From: Avichristensenella sp031550535
GTDB lineage: Bacteria; Bacillota; Clostridia; Christensenellales; Aristaeellaceae
Direction of reading: 5' to 3'
Length of the DNA: 64,000 nucleotides
Assembly (NCBI GenBank): GCA_031550535.1
Contig: JAVBOM010000011.1
Location: forward strand, 9,985 to 73,984
Positions 26,621 to 34,986 of the stretch are shown here, one piece after another. The position numbers and the translations under genes are program-made. The notes under the pieces are model-generated. The model was not told the origin of the DNA. It did not search any database and worked only from the letters and a program-made list of their open reading frames with translations. Position 1 is the first letter of the stretch. The number at the start of each line of letters is the position of its first letter.

Positions 26621-26649
26621 AAAAAGGCCCCGGAAAAGGGGCCTTTTTT
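26621..26649. terminator. Bidirectional terminator between the VanW gene and thiT
   Basis: AAAAAGGCCCCGGAAAAGGG then GCCTTTTTT: the stem is flanked by A and T runs, so it can act for both convergent genes. Confidence 0.88.
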
Positions 26650-26664
26650 CCGCGTACGCCTGCG

Positions 26665-27210
26665 TTACATCTTTGCCAGACGCCGCGCCATGCTCTGCAC
26701 CGGGGGAAGCGACGCGACGAGCGCGCTGATACCCGCTTCCACGCCCATGTAGCCGCCGTTGTAGATCGCGGAGCCGGTGAACAGGGTCCAGAACCCGCCG
26801 GCATCAATGGAGACGGAGCCAAAGAAGACCATGCCGCTGATCAGGTGGCACAGGAACCGCCCGAAACAGGCGACCAGGATGCCCGCGGGCAGCGCCCAGG
26901 CCCGCTCGTACCGCCGAAAGATGCCCGCAAGCCCCAACATCGCGAACGCGAGCGGGTCGTCGAGGATGAGCTGCAGCCAGTGGACGATGTACGCGTTCTG
27001 CAGGAGTTGCAGGAAGCCATACGCCGTTCCGACCACAAGGCCGGGCCCTACGCCGTACAGCCAGCTAAACAGCATCAGCGGCAGCATGGAGACAAGCGTG
27101 ACGCTGCCGCCAAACGGTAGTTCGAAGAGCTTGATGTAGGACAGAAGAAAGGACATGGCGATACAGATGGCGCCGGTTGCGAGCGTTTTTGCGTTCCACT
27201 TGGTTTGCAT
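26665..27210 (-). CDS. thiT: Thiamine-specific ECF transporter S component
   Basis: ThiT (181 residues, about six membrane helices) captures thiamine and works with the shared EcfA-EcfA'-EcfT module, which is not in this window. Seen: LSYIKLFELPFGGSVTLVSMLPL, the loop GPGLVVGTAYGFLQLL, and the C-terminal SAIYNGGYMGVEAGISALV. Trp residues in the W-LQLILDDPLAF region fit the thiamine pocket described for the family. A TPP riboswitch with its terminator precedes it, which confirms the substrate. It is a single-gene unit. Confidence 0.93.
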   Translation of the reverse strand: MQTKWNAKTLATGAICIAMSFLLSYIKLFELPFGGSVTLVSMLPLMLFSWLYGVGPGLVVGTAYGFLQLLQNAYIVHWLQLILDDPLAFAMLGLAGIFRRYERAWALPAGILVACFGRFLCHLISGMVFFGSVSIDAGGFWTLFTGSAIYNGGYMGVEAGISALVASLPPVQSMARRLAKM

Positions 27211-27222
27211 GGGGATCCCTCC

Positions 27223-27260
27223 AAAAAGATAATTCCCGCTCGCCGGACGGCGCGCGGGAA
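27223..27260 (-). terminator. TPP-riboswitch expression-platform terminator
   Basis: On the minus strand TTCCCGC, GC-rich loop, GCGGGAA, then TTATCTTTTT, between the aptamer and thiT. Confidence 0.8.
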
Positions 27261-27280
27261 ACGCAGGAACATGCCTTACG

Positions 27281-27380
27281 CTTCCCTACGGTAGGATTAC
27301 CTACTCAGGTTCAAGGGGTCGGGCGATGCCCTCTCAGCCTGCGGCGCTAGCCGCGAGCCCCCCCAGCGACGGGTTCCCCA
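27281..27380 (-). promoter_or_regulatory. TPP riboswitch (THI element) controlling thiT
   Basis: Minus strand carries the conserved core: GCTGAGAGGGC, then ACCCCTTGAACCTGA, GGTAATCC and TACCGTAGGGAAG. Thiamine pyrophosphate binding should favour the terminator that follows and shut off thiT. Confidence 0.95.
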
Positions 27381-27382
27381 TA

Positions 27383-27411
27383 AGTATACCACAACACGCG
27401 CCGCATGGCAA
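27383..27411 (-). promoter_or_regulatory. SigA-type promoter of the TPP riboswitch-thiT unit
   Basis: Minus strand TTGCCA, 17-bp spacer, TATACT. Confidence 0.8.
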
Positions 27412-27432
27412 GGCGCGCAACAGGGAGTAGCA

Positions 27433-28008
27433 ATGCACCATTTTTTTGCGTACATGGCGCGCATGCGTAACATTGCCCGGTGGGGGCTGATGCGCAACAC
27501 CTTTCCGGAAAACGACCAGGAGCACGCGCTGCAGGCGGCGATGATCGCGCACGCGCTGGCCACCATCCAGAACGTGCGCTACGGCGGCGGGTTGGACGCG
27601 GACAGGATTGCCGCGCTGGCGATGTACCACGACGCGGGCGAGGTCATCACTGGCGACATCGCGACGCCAATCAAGCACTTCAACCCCGAAATAAAGGAAG
27701 TGTTTGGTCAGGTGGAGCATATGGCGCGCCGAAAGCTCCTGAGCATGCTGCCGGTGGACCTGCGGGACGCGTACAATCCCTTCCTGCAGCCGGACGAGAC
27801 GGACGCCGCGTGGCGAATGGTGAAGGCCGCCGACCGGATTTGCGCCTACGTGAAATGCGTGGAGGAGATCAAGGCCGGCAACGCGGAATTTGTCAAGGCG
27901 CGCGACTCGATCGCGGCGGATATACGCGGGCTGGACATTCCGGCCGTTCGGGATTTCATGCGGGATTTCGCGCCCAGCTTCGAGCTGTCGCTGGACGAGC
28001 TGAATTGA
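27433..28008 (+). CDS. 5'-deoxynucleotidase YfbR-like (HD domain)
   Basis: A 191-residue HD-fold phosphatase; YfbR removes phosphate from deoxyribonucleoside monophosphates. Motifs: RWGLMRNTFPENDQEHALQ (first His region), ALAMYHDAGEVITGDIATP (HD pair and following acidic residue) and VKAADRICAYVKC (final Asp). An AGGGAG stands before the ATG. It diverges from thiT and is 18 bases from araD. Confidence 0.88.
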   Translation: MHHFFAYMARMRNIARWGLMRNTFPENDQEHALQAAMIAHALATIQNVRYGGGLDADRIAALAMYHDAGEVITGDIATPIKHFNPEIKEVFGQVEHMARRKLLSMLPVDLRDAYNPFLQPDETDAAWRMVKAADRICAYVKCVEEIKAGNAEFVKARDSIAADIRGLDIPAVRDFMRDFAPSFELSLDELN

Positions 28009-28026
28009 CACATTGGAGGTAACACC

Positions 28027-28719
28027 ATGAAGGAACTGATGGAGCGGACGTTTGAGGCGAACATAGAGCTTTGGAAGCGGGGACTGATTATCTACACCTG
28101 GGGGAATGTCAGCGAGATCGACCGGGAGCGGGGGCTTGTGGCGATCAAGCCGAGCGGCGTGCCGTATGAATCCATGAAGGCGGAGGACATGGTCGTCCTG
28201 GCGCTGGAAACCGGGCGGCAGGTGGCCGGCGCGCTCCGCCCCTCGTCCGACGCCCCGACGCACCTGGCGCTGTACCGCGCGTTCCCCGCGATCGGCGGCG
28301 TCACGCACACGCACAGCCGCCACGCCACCGCGTGGGCGCAAGCCGGCCTGCCCATCCCGTGCTACGGCACGACGCACGCCGATTACTTCTATCAGGAGGT
28401 CCCCTGCACGCGCGGCCTGACCGCCGAGGAGGTGGAACGGGCGTATGAGGAGGAGACGGGCACGGTCATCATCGAGGCTTTCGCGGCGCGCGATCCGATG
28501 GCGACGCCGGCGGCGCTGGCGCGGCATCACGGGCCGTTCACATGGGGGAAGAACGGCATGAAATCCGTTGAAAACGCTGTGGTGCTGGAGGAAGTCGCGG
28601 CCATTGCCGCGCAGATGATCGGCATCCGTGCCACAGCAGAACAGGCGCCCAAACATATTATGGATAAGCATTATTTTCGCAAGCATGGCGAAAACGCGTA
28701 CTACGGCCAGCGGAATTAG
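28027..28719 (+). CDS. araD: L-ribulose-5-phosphate 4-epimerase
   Basis: A class II aldolase-fold, zinc-dependent enzyme (230 residues) that converts L-ribulose 5-phosphate to D-xylulose 5-phosphate in pentose catabolism. Seen: WGNVSEIDRE, IKPSGVPYE, THTHSRHATAWAQAG with the zinc His pair, GTTHADYF, HHGPFTWGKN and the C-terminal HYFRKHGENAYYGQ characteristic of AraD, UlaF and SgbE. No araA or araB is near, so the sugar it serves (arabinose, ascorbate or other) is open. TTGGAGG precedes the ATG. Confidence 0.92.
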   Translation: MKELMERTFEANIELWKRGLIIYTWGNVSEIDRERGLVAIKPSGVPYESMKAEDMVVLALETGRQVAGALRPSSDAPTHLALYRAFPAIGGVTHTHSRHATAWAQAGLPIPCYGTTHADYFYQEVPCTRGLTAEEVERAYEEETGTVIIEAFAARDPMATPAALARHHGPFTWGKNGMKSVENAVVLEEVAAIAAQMIGIRATAEQAPKHIMDKHYFRKHGENAYYGQRN

Positions 28720-28773
28720 TGCATACCGACAGAGACCACAAACGGGTTCTGCAATCTTTGTGAAACTGAGCAA

Positions 28774-28802
28774 TTTACATTTTCGTATTTGACATTTATA
28801 AT
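28774..28802 (+). promoter_or_regulatory. SigA-type promoter of the MsmK-like ATPase gene
   Basis: TTTACA, 17-bp spacer, perfect TATAAT, in the gap after araD. The leader is about 80 bases. Confidence 0.8.
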
Positions 28803-28885
28803 GAAATCAATCGCGGGGTATACAGTCTGGCTTATACCCTTTCTACTTTTCTTTCCCCCCAAATCTCATAAGGAGTGTGCTCAGT

Positions 28886-30007
28886 ATGGCAAGCGTAACC
28901 CTGAAAAACATTTACAAGGTGTATCCTGGAAATGTCACAGCGGTCAGTGATTTCACACTCGACATTCAGGACAAGGAATTCATCGTGCTGGTTGGCCCCT
29001 CCGGCTGCGGCAAGTCCACTACGCTGCGCATGGTCGCCGGTCTGGAAGAGATTTCCGACGGTGAGCTGTACATCGCGGACAAGCTGGTCAACGACGTCGC
29101 CCCCAAGGATCGCGACATCGCGATGGTGTTCCAGAACTACGCGCTTTACCCGCACATGACCGTGTACGACAACATGGCGTTCGGCCTGAAGCTGCGCAAG
29201 ACCCCCAAGGCCGAGATTGACAAGCGCGTGCATGAAGCCGCCAAGATCCTGGACATTGAACACCTCTTGAACCGCAAGCCCAAGGCGTTGTCCGGCGGTC
29301 AGCGCCAGCGCGTCGCCCTTGGCCGCGCGATCGTCCGTGAGCCGAAGGTCTTCCTGATGGACGAACCGCTCTCCAACCTGGACGCGAAGCTGCGCGTCGC
29401 CATGCGTACCGAGATCACGAAGCTCCACCAGCGCCTGCAGACCACGTTCATCTATGTTACGCATGACCAGACCGAGGCCCTGACGATGGGCACGCGCATC
29501 GTCGTCATGAAGGACGGCTTCATCCAGCAGGTGGACACGCCGCAGAACCTGTACGACTATCCGACGAACCTGTTCGTCGCCGGCTTCATCGGCAGCCCGC
29601 AGATGAACTTCTTCAACGTGCAGCTTGCGCGCGAGGCGGACGGTGTGTACGCGGTCTTTGGCAAGAACAAGATTCTGATCCCCAACAGCAAGGTTTCCAA
29701 GTTCCTGGACGAAGGCGCCATCGGCAAGGAAGTCATCATGGGCATCCGCCCGGAGAACCTCAGCGACAGCAAGGAGTTTGTGGACGCGAACCCGAAGGCC
29801 ACCGTCGACGTGGACGTGGAAGTCGTTGAAATGCTGGGTTCCGAGACGTATCTGTACGTCAAGACATCCGGATCCGACAACAACGTCATCGCCAGAGTTG
29901 ACCCGCGCACGACGTCCCGCTCCGGCGACAAGATCAAGCTGTGCCTGGATGTGGACCATCTCCACTTCTTCGACAAGGAGACGGAAGTTACGCTGCTGAG
30001 CCGGTAA
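28886..30007 (+). CDS. Sugar ABC transporter ATP-binding protein (MsmK/UgpC type)
   Basis: The 373 residues form the ATPase of a carbohydrate importer. Seen: Walker A GPSGCGKST (near residue 37), Q-loop FQNYALYPHM, signature LSGGQRQR, Walker B VFLMDEPLSNLD, and an H-loop VTHDQTEALTM. The C-terminal TOBE/OB domain has FIGSPQMNF and GIRPENL. No permease or binding protein is adjacent, which fits the shared MsmK ATPase of Firmicutes that energises several sugar importers. Its own strong promoter and terminator make it a monocistronic, probably well-expressed gene. Codon choice looks strongly biased, as in tuf. Confidence 0.92.
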   Translation: MASVTLKNIYKVYPGNVTAVSDFTLDIQDKEFIVLVGPSGCGKSTTLRMVAGLEEISDGELYIADKLVNDVAPKDRDIAMVFQNYALYPHMTVYDNMAFGLKLRKTPKAEIDKRVHEAAKILDIEHLLNRKPKALSGGQRQRVALGRAIVREPKVFLMDEPLSNLDAKLRVAMRTEITKLHQRLQTTFIYVTHDQTEALTMGTRIVVMKDGFIQQVDTPQNLYDYPTNLFVAGFIGSPQMNFFNVQLAREADGVYAVFGKNKILIPNSKVSKFLDEGAIGKEVIMGIRPENLSDSKEFVDANPKATVDVDVEVVEMLGSETYLYVKTSGSDNNVIARVDPRTTSRSGDKIKLCLDVDHLHFFDKETEVTLLSR

Positions 30008-30023
30008 TACCGCGAATCATAGC

Positions 30024-30053
30024 AAGGGAGAGGCAAAACCTCTCCCTTTTTTT
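30024..30053 (+). terminator. Terminator after the MsmK-like gene
   Basis: AAGGGAGAGGCAAAACCTCT then CCCTTTTTTT. Confidence 0.92.
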
Positions 30054-30072
30054 GTTCGGGCGTATATTTCGT

Positions 30073-30101
30073 TTGACAAAAATGCCAAAATACATCATAA
30101 T
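30073..30101 (+). promoter_or_regulatory. SigA-type promoter of the PucR-type regulator
   Basis: TTGACA, 17-bp spacer, CATAAT. Transcription would begin near 30108, so module A copy 10 lies in the 5' leader. Confidence 0.75.
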
Positions 30102-30111
30102 AGACCAGATG

Positions 30112-30172
30112 TAGTAGGGACTTCTTGCGCGGTCCCCCTATGGCGCCCGATTCTTCGAATCAGCGCCGCCGT
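30112..30172 (-). repeat. Module A palindromic repeat, copy 10 (in a 5' leader)
   Basis: Reverse copy (GTAGGGACTTCTTGCGCGGT, CCCC, GCGCCCGATTCTTCGAATCA) between the promoter and the start of the PucR-type gene. Confidence 0.8.
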
Positions 30173-30250
30173 CAAAGTAACTACAAAATAACCCATTCCC
30201 GCGTCTCCGCTTGGATATGCGCGGGGACGTTTGAATGAAGGAGAGTCAGT

Positions 30251-31285
30251 ATGCCGGACAAGCACGCTTTGGATCAAGCGATCAAAACCCTTTCCGCACT
30301 GCACAACGATGTCGTTCTTTTTGACGAGAGCGGAAAGTCCGTCCCGACCGGCAGCCGGGAGGCGCTTCCCCAGTTTGAGGAGCACGCGGAGATTGTGGCG
30401 CGCGAAGGCTATACCTGGGTGCGCGTTCACGCGCCGACCATCGCGTTCGCGCGGGCTGTGGGCGAGGATTCCGCCGCGGCCGACTGTGCGCGCCTCGCCG
30501 CCGCGCTGGTGGAGTCGCTGCTGGCGGAGCCGCCGGCGAACGACCGGGCGGATGTGGTCCGCGCCGCGCTGCGCGAGGAGCTTTCCGGCCCCGAGCTGGA
30601 GGCCCTGACGCTGGAATACGAAATCCCCATGGTGATGGATCGCTGCGTGATGCTGTTCCACGGCACGACCGCAACGATGCGGGACATCATTCCTGTCGCC
30701 GACGAGGACATCCTCGTGGAGATGGACCGGCACGCGCTGGTGGTCGTCAAGTCGATGGATAATATCGAGGGCTATGACGAGCTGCGCCAGCTCGCGGAGG
30801 CGATGGAGCAGAGCATCATGTCGGAAACGGGTGAGCAGCCCATCATCAGCATCGGCGAAATGAAGCCGACGATGCTGGAGATCGGCGCTTCATACCGCGC
30901 CGCATGGCGCGCGCTGGAAATAGGCCGCATGTTCCACGCGGAAAAGAGCATTTACGCGTTTAACCGTCTGGTGCTGGAGCGGTTCCTATCGGAGATCAAC
31001 CGGGAGCTGGGCCTGCGCTACTACCATATGCTGTTCAACCGTAAGACACAGCGCCTGTTCAACGATGAAATGCTGCACACCATCGAAATGTTCTTCGAAA
31101 AGGACCTGAACCTTTCCGATACGGCGCGGCAGCTCTACATACACCGCAACACGCTCGTGTACCGCCTGGACAAGATTCAGCGGCAGACCGGGCTGGACCT
31201 GCGGAAGTTTGAGGACGCCATCACGTTCCGCATGCTGCTGCTGCTGGGAAAGTGCGGCGGGGATAAGCCGGCTGTCGTCCGATAA
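30251..31285 (+). CDS. PucR/CdaR-type transcriptional regulator
   Basis: A 344-residue protein with a C-terminal PucR-type helix-turn-helix (DLNLSDTARQLYIHRNTL, then VYRLDKIQRQTGLDLRKFEDA, about residues 285-330). This family often controls sugar-acid, purine or diacid catabolism. The N-terminal 200 residues, with a GGDEF-like or sensory fold of uncertain type, do not reveal the ligand. AAGGAG precedes the ATG. It follows the MsmK-like ATPase, which is one possible target. It has its own promoter with a repeat in the leader. Confidence 0.85.
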   Translation: MPDKHALDQAIKTLSALHNDVVLFDESGKSVPTGSREALPQFEEHAEIVAREGYTWVRVHAPTIAFARAVGEDSAAADCARLAAALVESLLAEPPANDRADVVRAALREELSGPELEALTLEYEIPMVMDRCVMLFHGTTATMRDIIPVADEDILVEMDRHALVVVKSMDNIEGYDELRQLAEAMEQSIMSETGEQPIISIGEMKPTMLEIGASYRAAWRALEIGRMFHAEKSIYAFNRLVLERFLSEINRELGLRYYHMLFNRKTQRLFNDEMLHTIEMFFEKDLNLSDTARQLYIHRNTLVYRLDKIQRQTGLDLRKFEDAITFRMLLLLGKCGGDKPAVVR

Positions 31286-31320
31286 CTTCAGTAGTTTTCC
31301 ATATGTTCATGGTTTTCCCG

Positions 31321-31349
31321 TTGCTTTTTATCCGCGAATCCTTTATGAT
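31321..31349 (+). promoter_or_regulatory. SigA-type promoter of the C-terminal processing protease gene
   Basis: TTGCTT, 17-bp spacer, TATGAT, about 50 bases before the start. Confidence 0.65.
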
Positions 31350-31399
31350 AAGCGAGGATTTGCGGGTATTTGCATTCGTACGAGGAGAGGATACAATAA

Positions 31400-32593
31400 A
31401 TGAGAAAGACAAAGCGATGGACCGCGCTCGCGGTGGCGCTGATGCTGCTTCTGCCCGGCATTTTTGCGATTGCTGAGGGCGGCACGGTGACCGTCACCGC
31501 CGAGGAGTACGCGCTGCTGGAAAAGTACAAGCGCCTGGAAGAAATCATGCACGTCATAGACGCCAATTACCTTTGGGAGCATGACGCGGATAAGATGCTG
31601 GAGGGCGCGGCGCAGGGAATGCTTGGCGCACTCAGCGACGATTACACCTATTACTACACGCCGGACAAGATGGACCAGGAGACCGAGGCGATTACCGGCG
31701 AATACGGCGGGCTGGGCATTGAGGTATTCGCCAACATGAAGGATCAGCTCATCACGATCCGCCGTGTTTTCTACAACAGCCCCGCGCAGCACGCCGGCTT
31801 GCGCATGAACGATAAAATCATCCAGGTGAACGGCGAGGATATGACCGCCTTTGACCTGAACCAGGCGGTTTCCATTATGCGCGGCGAGGTCGGCGGGGAA
31901 GTGGAGCTGACCATCCTGCGCGATACGGAGGCCATCACGGTTACGTGCAAGCGCGCGATCATCCAGACCGAGATTCTGTCCTACGAAATCCACGACGATA
32001 ACATCGGCTACATCCGTGTGTATTACTTTGAGGGCAAGCTGACGGATCAGTTCAAGAGCGTGATGGAAATGTTTGGGCAGCAGGGCGTCAAGGGCCTTGT
32101 GCTGGACATGCGCGACAACCCGGGCGGGTTCGTCAACCTGGCGGTGGATCTGGCGGACATTTTCCTCGGCGAGGTGCCGATCATGGGCACGGAGGACAAG
32201 TACGGCCGCAAGCTGACCACCTACGGCAAGGCGGGCGCGTGGGACATTCCCACCGCCATCCTGATCAACGGATACACGGCCAGCGCGGCGGAAATCGTGT
32301 CCGCGGCCCTGCAGGAGAACGGCGTCGCGAAGTTGGTGGGAACCACGTCCTTTGGCAAGGGCATCATGCAGCTTGTGTATCCGTTCAGCGACGGCGACGG
32401 CGCGGGCATGCAGCTCACCAGCGATTACTGGCTGACCCCCAAAGGCAACAAGATCCACGAAAAGGGCTTGGAGCCGGATGTGACGGTGGAGATGCCAGAA
32501 GACGCGCTGGACAACAACTTCAACATCATTCGCGAGAAGGATGCGCAGCTTCAGGCGGCGATTGAGCTACTGAAGGAGACTGCCGCTCAGTAA
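31400..32593 (+). CDS. C-terminal processing peptidase (S41, CtpA type)
   Basis: A secreted or membrane-tethered serine protease (397 residues) that cuts proteins at their C-termini. It has a signal peptide (WTALAVALMLLLPGIFAIA), the N-terminal cap, a PDZ domain (about 100-190: GGLGIEVFANM, AGLRMNDKIIQVNGED) and the S41 core. The catalytic Ser is in NGYTASAAEI and the Lys in TTSFGKGIMQ; DMRDNPGGFVNLAVD is also conserved. GAGGAGAGG precedes the ATG. In spore formers relatives act in sporulation signalling (CtpB) or envelope turnover; which applies here is not shown. Confidence 0.92.
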   Translation: MRKTKRWTALAVALMLLLPGIFAIAEGGTVTVTAEEYALLEKYKRLEEIMHVIDANYLWEHDADKMLEGAAQGMLGALSDDYTYYYTPDKMDQETEAITGEYGGLGIEVFANMKDQLITIRRVFYNSPAQHAGLRMNDKIIQVNGEDMTAFDLNQAVSIMRGEVGGEVELTILRDTEAITVTCKRAIIQTEILSYEIHDDNIGYIRVYYFEGKLTDQFKSVMEMFGQQGVKGLVLDMRDNPGGFVNLAVDLADIFLGEVPIMGTEDKYGRKLTTYGKAGAWDIPTAILINGYTASAAEIVSAALQENGVAKLVGTTSFGKGIMQLVYPFSDGDGAGMQLTSDYWLTPKGNKIHEKGLEPDVTVEMPEDALDNNFNIIREKDAQLQAAIELLKETAAQ

Positions 32594-32602
32594 AGTGAGA
32601 TC

Positions 32603-32651
32603 AAAGGAACAGGGACACATGGCAATCATTGCCGCGTGTCCCTGTTCCTTT
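32603..32651. terminator. Long bidirectional terminator hairpin
   Basis: AAAGGAACAGGGACAC pairs with GTGTCCCTGTTCCTTT around an inner stem (GGCAATCATTGCC). It lies between two convergent genes. Confidence 0.85.
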
Positions 32652-32659
32652 CTGCGCGT

Positions 32660-33781
32660 TTATATCCTGGAAATGACGTACAGCAGCCGGTCCACGTCGC
32701 TCTCCGTGTTGAAAAACCCGGGGCTTACCCGAACGGCGCCCGTGTCCAGCGTGCCGAGGTACCGGTGCGCCAGCGGCGCGCAGTGCAGCCCGGCGCGGAT
32801 GCCGATGTTATAGCGGTTCAGCGCGTCGGCCACCTCGCCGGAACGCTTGCCCTCCAGGTTGAACGGCACGACGCCGACGCCCGGCGGCCCGCTCGTGTAG
32901 AGGATGGCGTTCGGCATATTCGCGAGGCCGTTATACAGATAGCGCGTCATCGCCGCCTCGTGCGCCGCGATTTCCGCCCGGTGCGCCATCACAAAGCGCA
33001 CGCCCTGCATTAGCCCCGCAATGCCGACGAGGTTCAGCGTGCCGCTCTCATACCGGTCCGGCAGGTCGTCTGGCTGGTCCACGCTCTCCGACTGCGAGCC
33101 GGTGCCGCCTTCCCGGTACGGCACCAGGTCGATCCCCTCGCGAATCCAGAGCACGCCGGTGCCCATGGGGCCAAAGAGCGCCTTGTGGCCGGGAAAGGCC
33201 AGCAGGTCCGCGCCGAGCTCATCCGGCTGCACGGACAGAACGCCGACCGTCTGCGCCGCGTCGACCAAGAGCCTCACGCCGTGCTGGCGGCATACCTGGC
33301 CGATTTCCGCCACAGGCTGAACCATGCCGGTCACGTTGGAAGCATGCGTCAGGACCATCAGGCGCGTGTTTTTTTGTATGGCGCTCCGGACCTGCGCCGC
33401 GGTGACGGTTCCACACGCGTCAGGTTCCAGCACGTTCAGCGTGATCAGCCCGCGCCGCGCCATCCCGTGCAGCGGGCGGAGCGACGCGTTGTGGTCCAGC
33501 GCGGTCGCCAGCACATGATCGCCGGACCGCAGCAGGCCGTGCAGCGCGAGGTTCAGCGCGTCCGTACAATTAAAGCAAAAAATCACGCGTTCCGGCTCGG
33601 ATACCCCGAGCAGCCCCGCCAGCGTGTCGCGGCAGTTCATCACGATCCGCCCAGCGGCGAGCGACATACGATGCCCGCTGCGGCCGGGATTCGCGCAGAG
33701 CCGTGCCATGGTTCCGTTTACCGCGCGCAGGACACTCGGCGGTTTCGGAAAAGTCGTCGCGGCGTTGTCCAGATATATCAT
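32660..33781 (-). CDS. Cysteine desulfurase-like PLP enzyme (class V aminotransferase)
   Basis: The 373-residue enzyme should release sulfur or selenium from cysteine or selenocysteine. Seen: MIYLDNAATTFPKPPSV, LTHASNVTGMVQPV, LVDAAQTVGV (PLP-binding Asp and Gln), FPGHKALFGPMGTG (Schiff-base Lys), YESGTLN, and a C-terminal IRAGLHCAPLAH whose Cys fits the catalytic cysteine. The ATG at 33781 has a better spacing to GAAGGAGA than the ATG at 33790. It diverges from a DUF3343 gene, a partner of such enzymes in Clostridia and a putative Se/S carrier. This suggests a sulfur or selenium transfer pair rather than general Fe-S assembly. Confidence 0.88.
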   Translation of the reverse strand: MIYLDNAATTFPKPPSVLRAVNGTMARLCANPGRSGHRMSLAAGRIVMNCRDTLAGLLGVSEPERVIFCFNCTDALNLALHGLLRSGDHVLATALDHNASLRPLHGMARRGLITLNVLEPDACGTVTAAQVRSAIQKNTRLMVLTHASNVTGMVQPVAEIGQVCRQHGVRLLVDAAQTVGVLSVQPDELGADLLAFPGHKALFGPMGTGVLWIREGIDLVPYREGGTGSQSESVDQPDDLPDRYESGTLNLVGIAGLMQGVRFVMAHRAEIAAHEAAMTRYLYNGLANMPNAILYTSGPPGVGVVPFNLEGKRSGEVADALNRYNIGIRAGLHCAPLAHRYLGTLDTGAVRVSPGFFNTESDVDRLLYVISRI

Positions 33782-33852
33782 GTCGATCATTCTCCTTCAG
33801 TCACCCCTCGCGCGGGCGCACAATACACTGTATGAGTAGGGAGGATGATTTC

Positions 33853-34119
33853 ATGCCGTACGGAATTGCTTCGTTTCGTTCACGCCAACAGGTGTTTGCG
33901 TTCGAGTCCGCTATAAAGCGCGCGGGGCTGCGCGCGAACATAATGTCCACGCCGCGCGAGGTTGCGCTTGGCTGTGGACTGTCCGTGCAATTCGACCTTT
34001 CAGACTCCAGCCGCGTGATGGACATATACCGCCGCGCAAGGCCGGGCAACCTGATCGGGTTTTATCGCGTGGACGATCAGCCGGGCAAGCGGCCCGCGCT
34101 GACGCCGTTGCAGATGTAG
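33853..34119 (+). CDS. DUF3343 protein (putative Se/S carrier-like)
   Basis: An 88-residue protein matching DUF3343: IASFRSRQQVFAFESAIKRAG, IMSTPREVALGCGLSVQF (with the conserved Cys in GCGLS). Members are proposed to carry selenium or sulfur for a neighbouring cysteine desulfurase. GGGAGG stands 8 bases before the ATG at 33853; upstream in-frame ATGs are less well placed. It diverges from the cysteine desulfurase-like gene and ends before a strong hairpin. Confidence 0.82.
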   Translation: MPYGIASFRSRQQVFAFESAIKRAGLRANIMSTPREVALGCGLSVQFDLSDSSRVMDIYRRARPGNLIGFYRVDDQPGKRPALTPLQM

Positions 34120-34171
34120 TGCCAAAGGAAGGTTTTTTGGCGAAATTCCTCTGATGACGGCTGTCATTGTT

Positions 34172-34214
34172 GCCCCCCGCGCACCCGGAACGCGTGCGGG
34201 GGGCGTTTGCTATT
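34172..34214 (+). terminator. Terminator after the DUF3343 gene
   Basis: GCCCCCCGCGC, short loop, GCGTGCGGGGGGC, then GTTTGCTATTTT. Confidence 0.75.
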
Positions 34215-34263
34215 TTAATATGAAAAGACATGGCTGAAATTAACGAAAAAAGCAAAAGATGCC

Positions 34264-34292
34264 TTGCCAAGTATCACCTTTGTATGTATAAT
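34264..34292 (+). promoter_or_regulatory. SigA-type promoter of upp and probably the V-ATPase operon
   Basis: TTGCCA, 17-bp spacer, perfect TATAAT. No other promoter is evident between upp and the ATPase genes. Confidence 0.82.
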
Positions 34293-34326
34293 AGTTTAGA
34301 ATGGATTTTATGAAGGGGGTTTTGCC

Positions 34327-34956
34327 ATGAGCCGGCTGCACATCCTTAACCATCCACTAATCCAGCATAAATTGTCGCTTATGAGGGACAAAGATACGGG
34401 CTCGAAGGCCTTCCGCGAACTGCTTGTCGAAGTTGCGATGCTAATGGCCTATGAGGTCACCCGGGATTTTCCGCTCAAAGAAATCGAAATTGAAACCCCA
34501 ATCACAAAAATGAAAACACAGGTCCTGGCAGGGCGCAAGGTGGGCATTATTCCCATTCTCCGCGCGGGCCTTGGCATGGTAGACGGCATTTTGAACCTGA
34601 TCCCCGCGGCGCGCGTCGGCCACATCGGTCTGTACCGCGATCCGCAGACGCTTCAGCCCGTGGAGTACTACTGCAAGCTGCCGAACGATGTCCAGGACCG
34701 AGACCTGATCGTCCTGGACCCCATGCTCGCGACCGGCGGTTCCGCCTGCGCTGCGATTGGGTTTTTGAAGCAGCGCAATTGCAACAACATTAAGCTGGTT
34801 TGCCTGATTGCCGCGCCCGAGGGCGTGCAGCGCGTGCAGAAGGAGCATCCGGACGTGGACGTGTTTGTCGCCGCGCTGGATGACCATCTGGACGATCACG
34901 GCTATATCGTTCCGGGGCTTGGCGACGCGGGGGACCGTATTTTCGGCACCAAATAA
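34327..34956 (+). CDS. upp: Uracil phosphoribosyltransferase
   Basis: Pyrimidine salvage enzyme (209 residues) making UMP from uracil and PRPP. Seen: HPLIQHKLSLMRDKDTG, KVGIIPILRAGLGMVDG, LLDPMLATGG-type PRPP loop (VLDPMLATGGSACAAI) and the C-terminal GYIVPGLGDAGDRIFGT uracil site. GAAGGGGG precedes the ATG. Only 30 bases separate its stop from the first V-ATPase gene, so it likely heads that operon; upp next to ATP synthase genes is a known arrangement. Confidence 0.96.
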   Translation: MSRLHILNHPLIQHKLSLMRDKDTGSKAFRELLVEVAMLMAYEVTRDFPLKEIEIETPITKMKTQVLAGRKVGIIPILRAGLGMVDGILNLIPAARVGHIGLYRDPQTLQPVEYYCKLPNDVQDRDLIVLDPMLATGGSACAAIGFLKQRNCNNIKLVCLIAAPEGVQRVQKEHPDVDVFVAALDDHLDDHGYIVPGLGDAGDRIFGTK

Positions 34957-34986
34957 AAGGCTTTGAAGCGCAGGGGGAGGGGTAGT

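Noticed and set aside
34124..34150. Half of a module A-like hairpin after the DUF3343 gene
   Set aside because: Only one diverged hairpin (GGTTTTTTGGCGAAATTCC) is visible; not counted as a copy.
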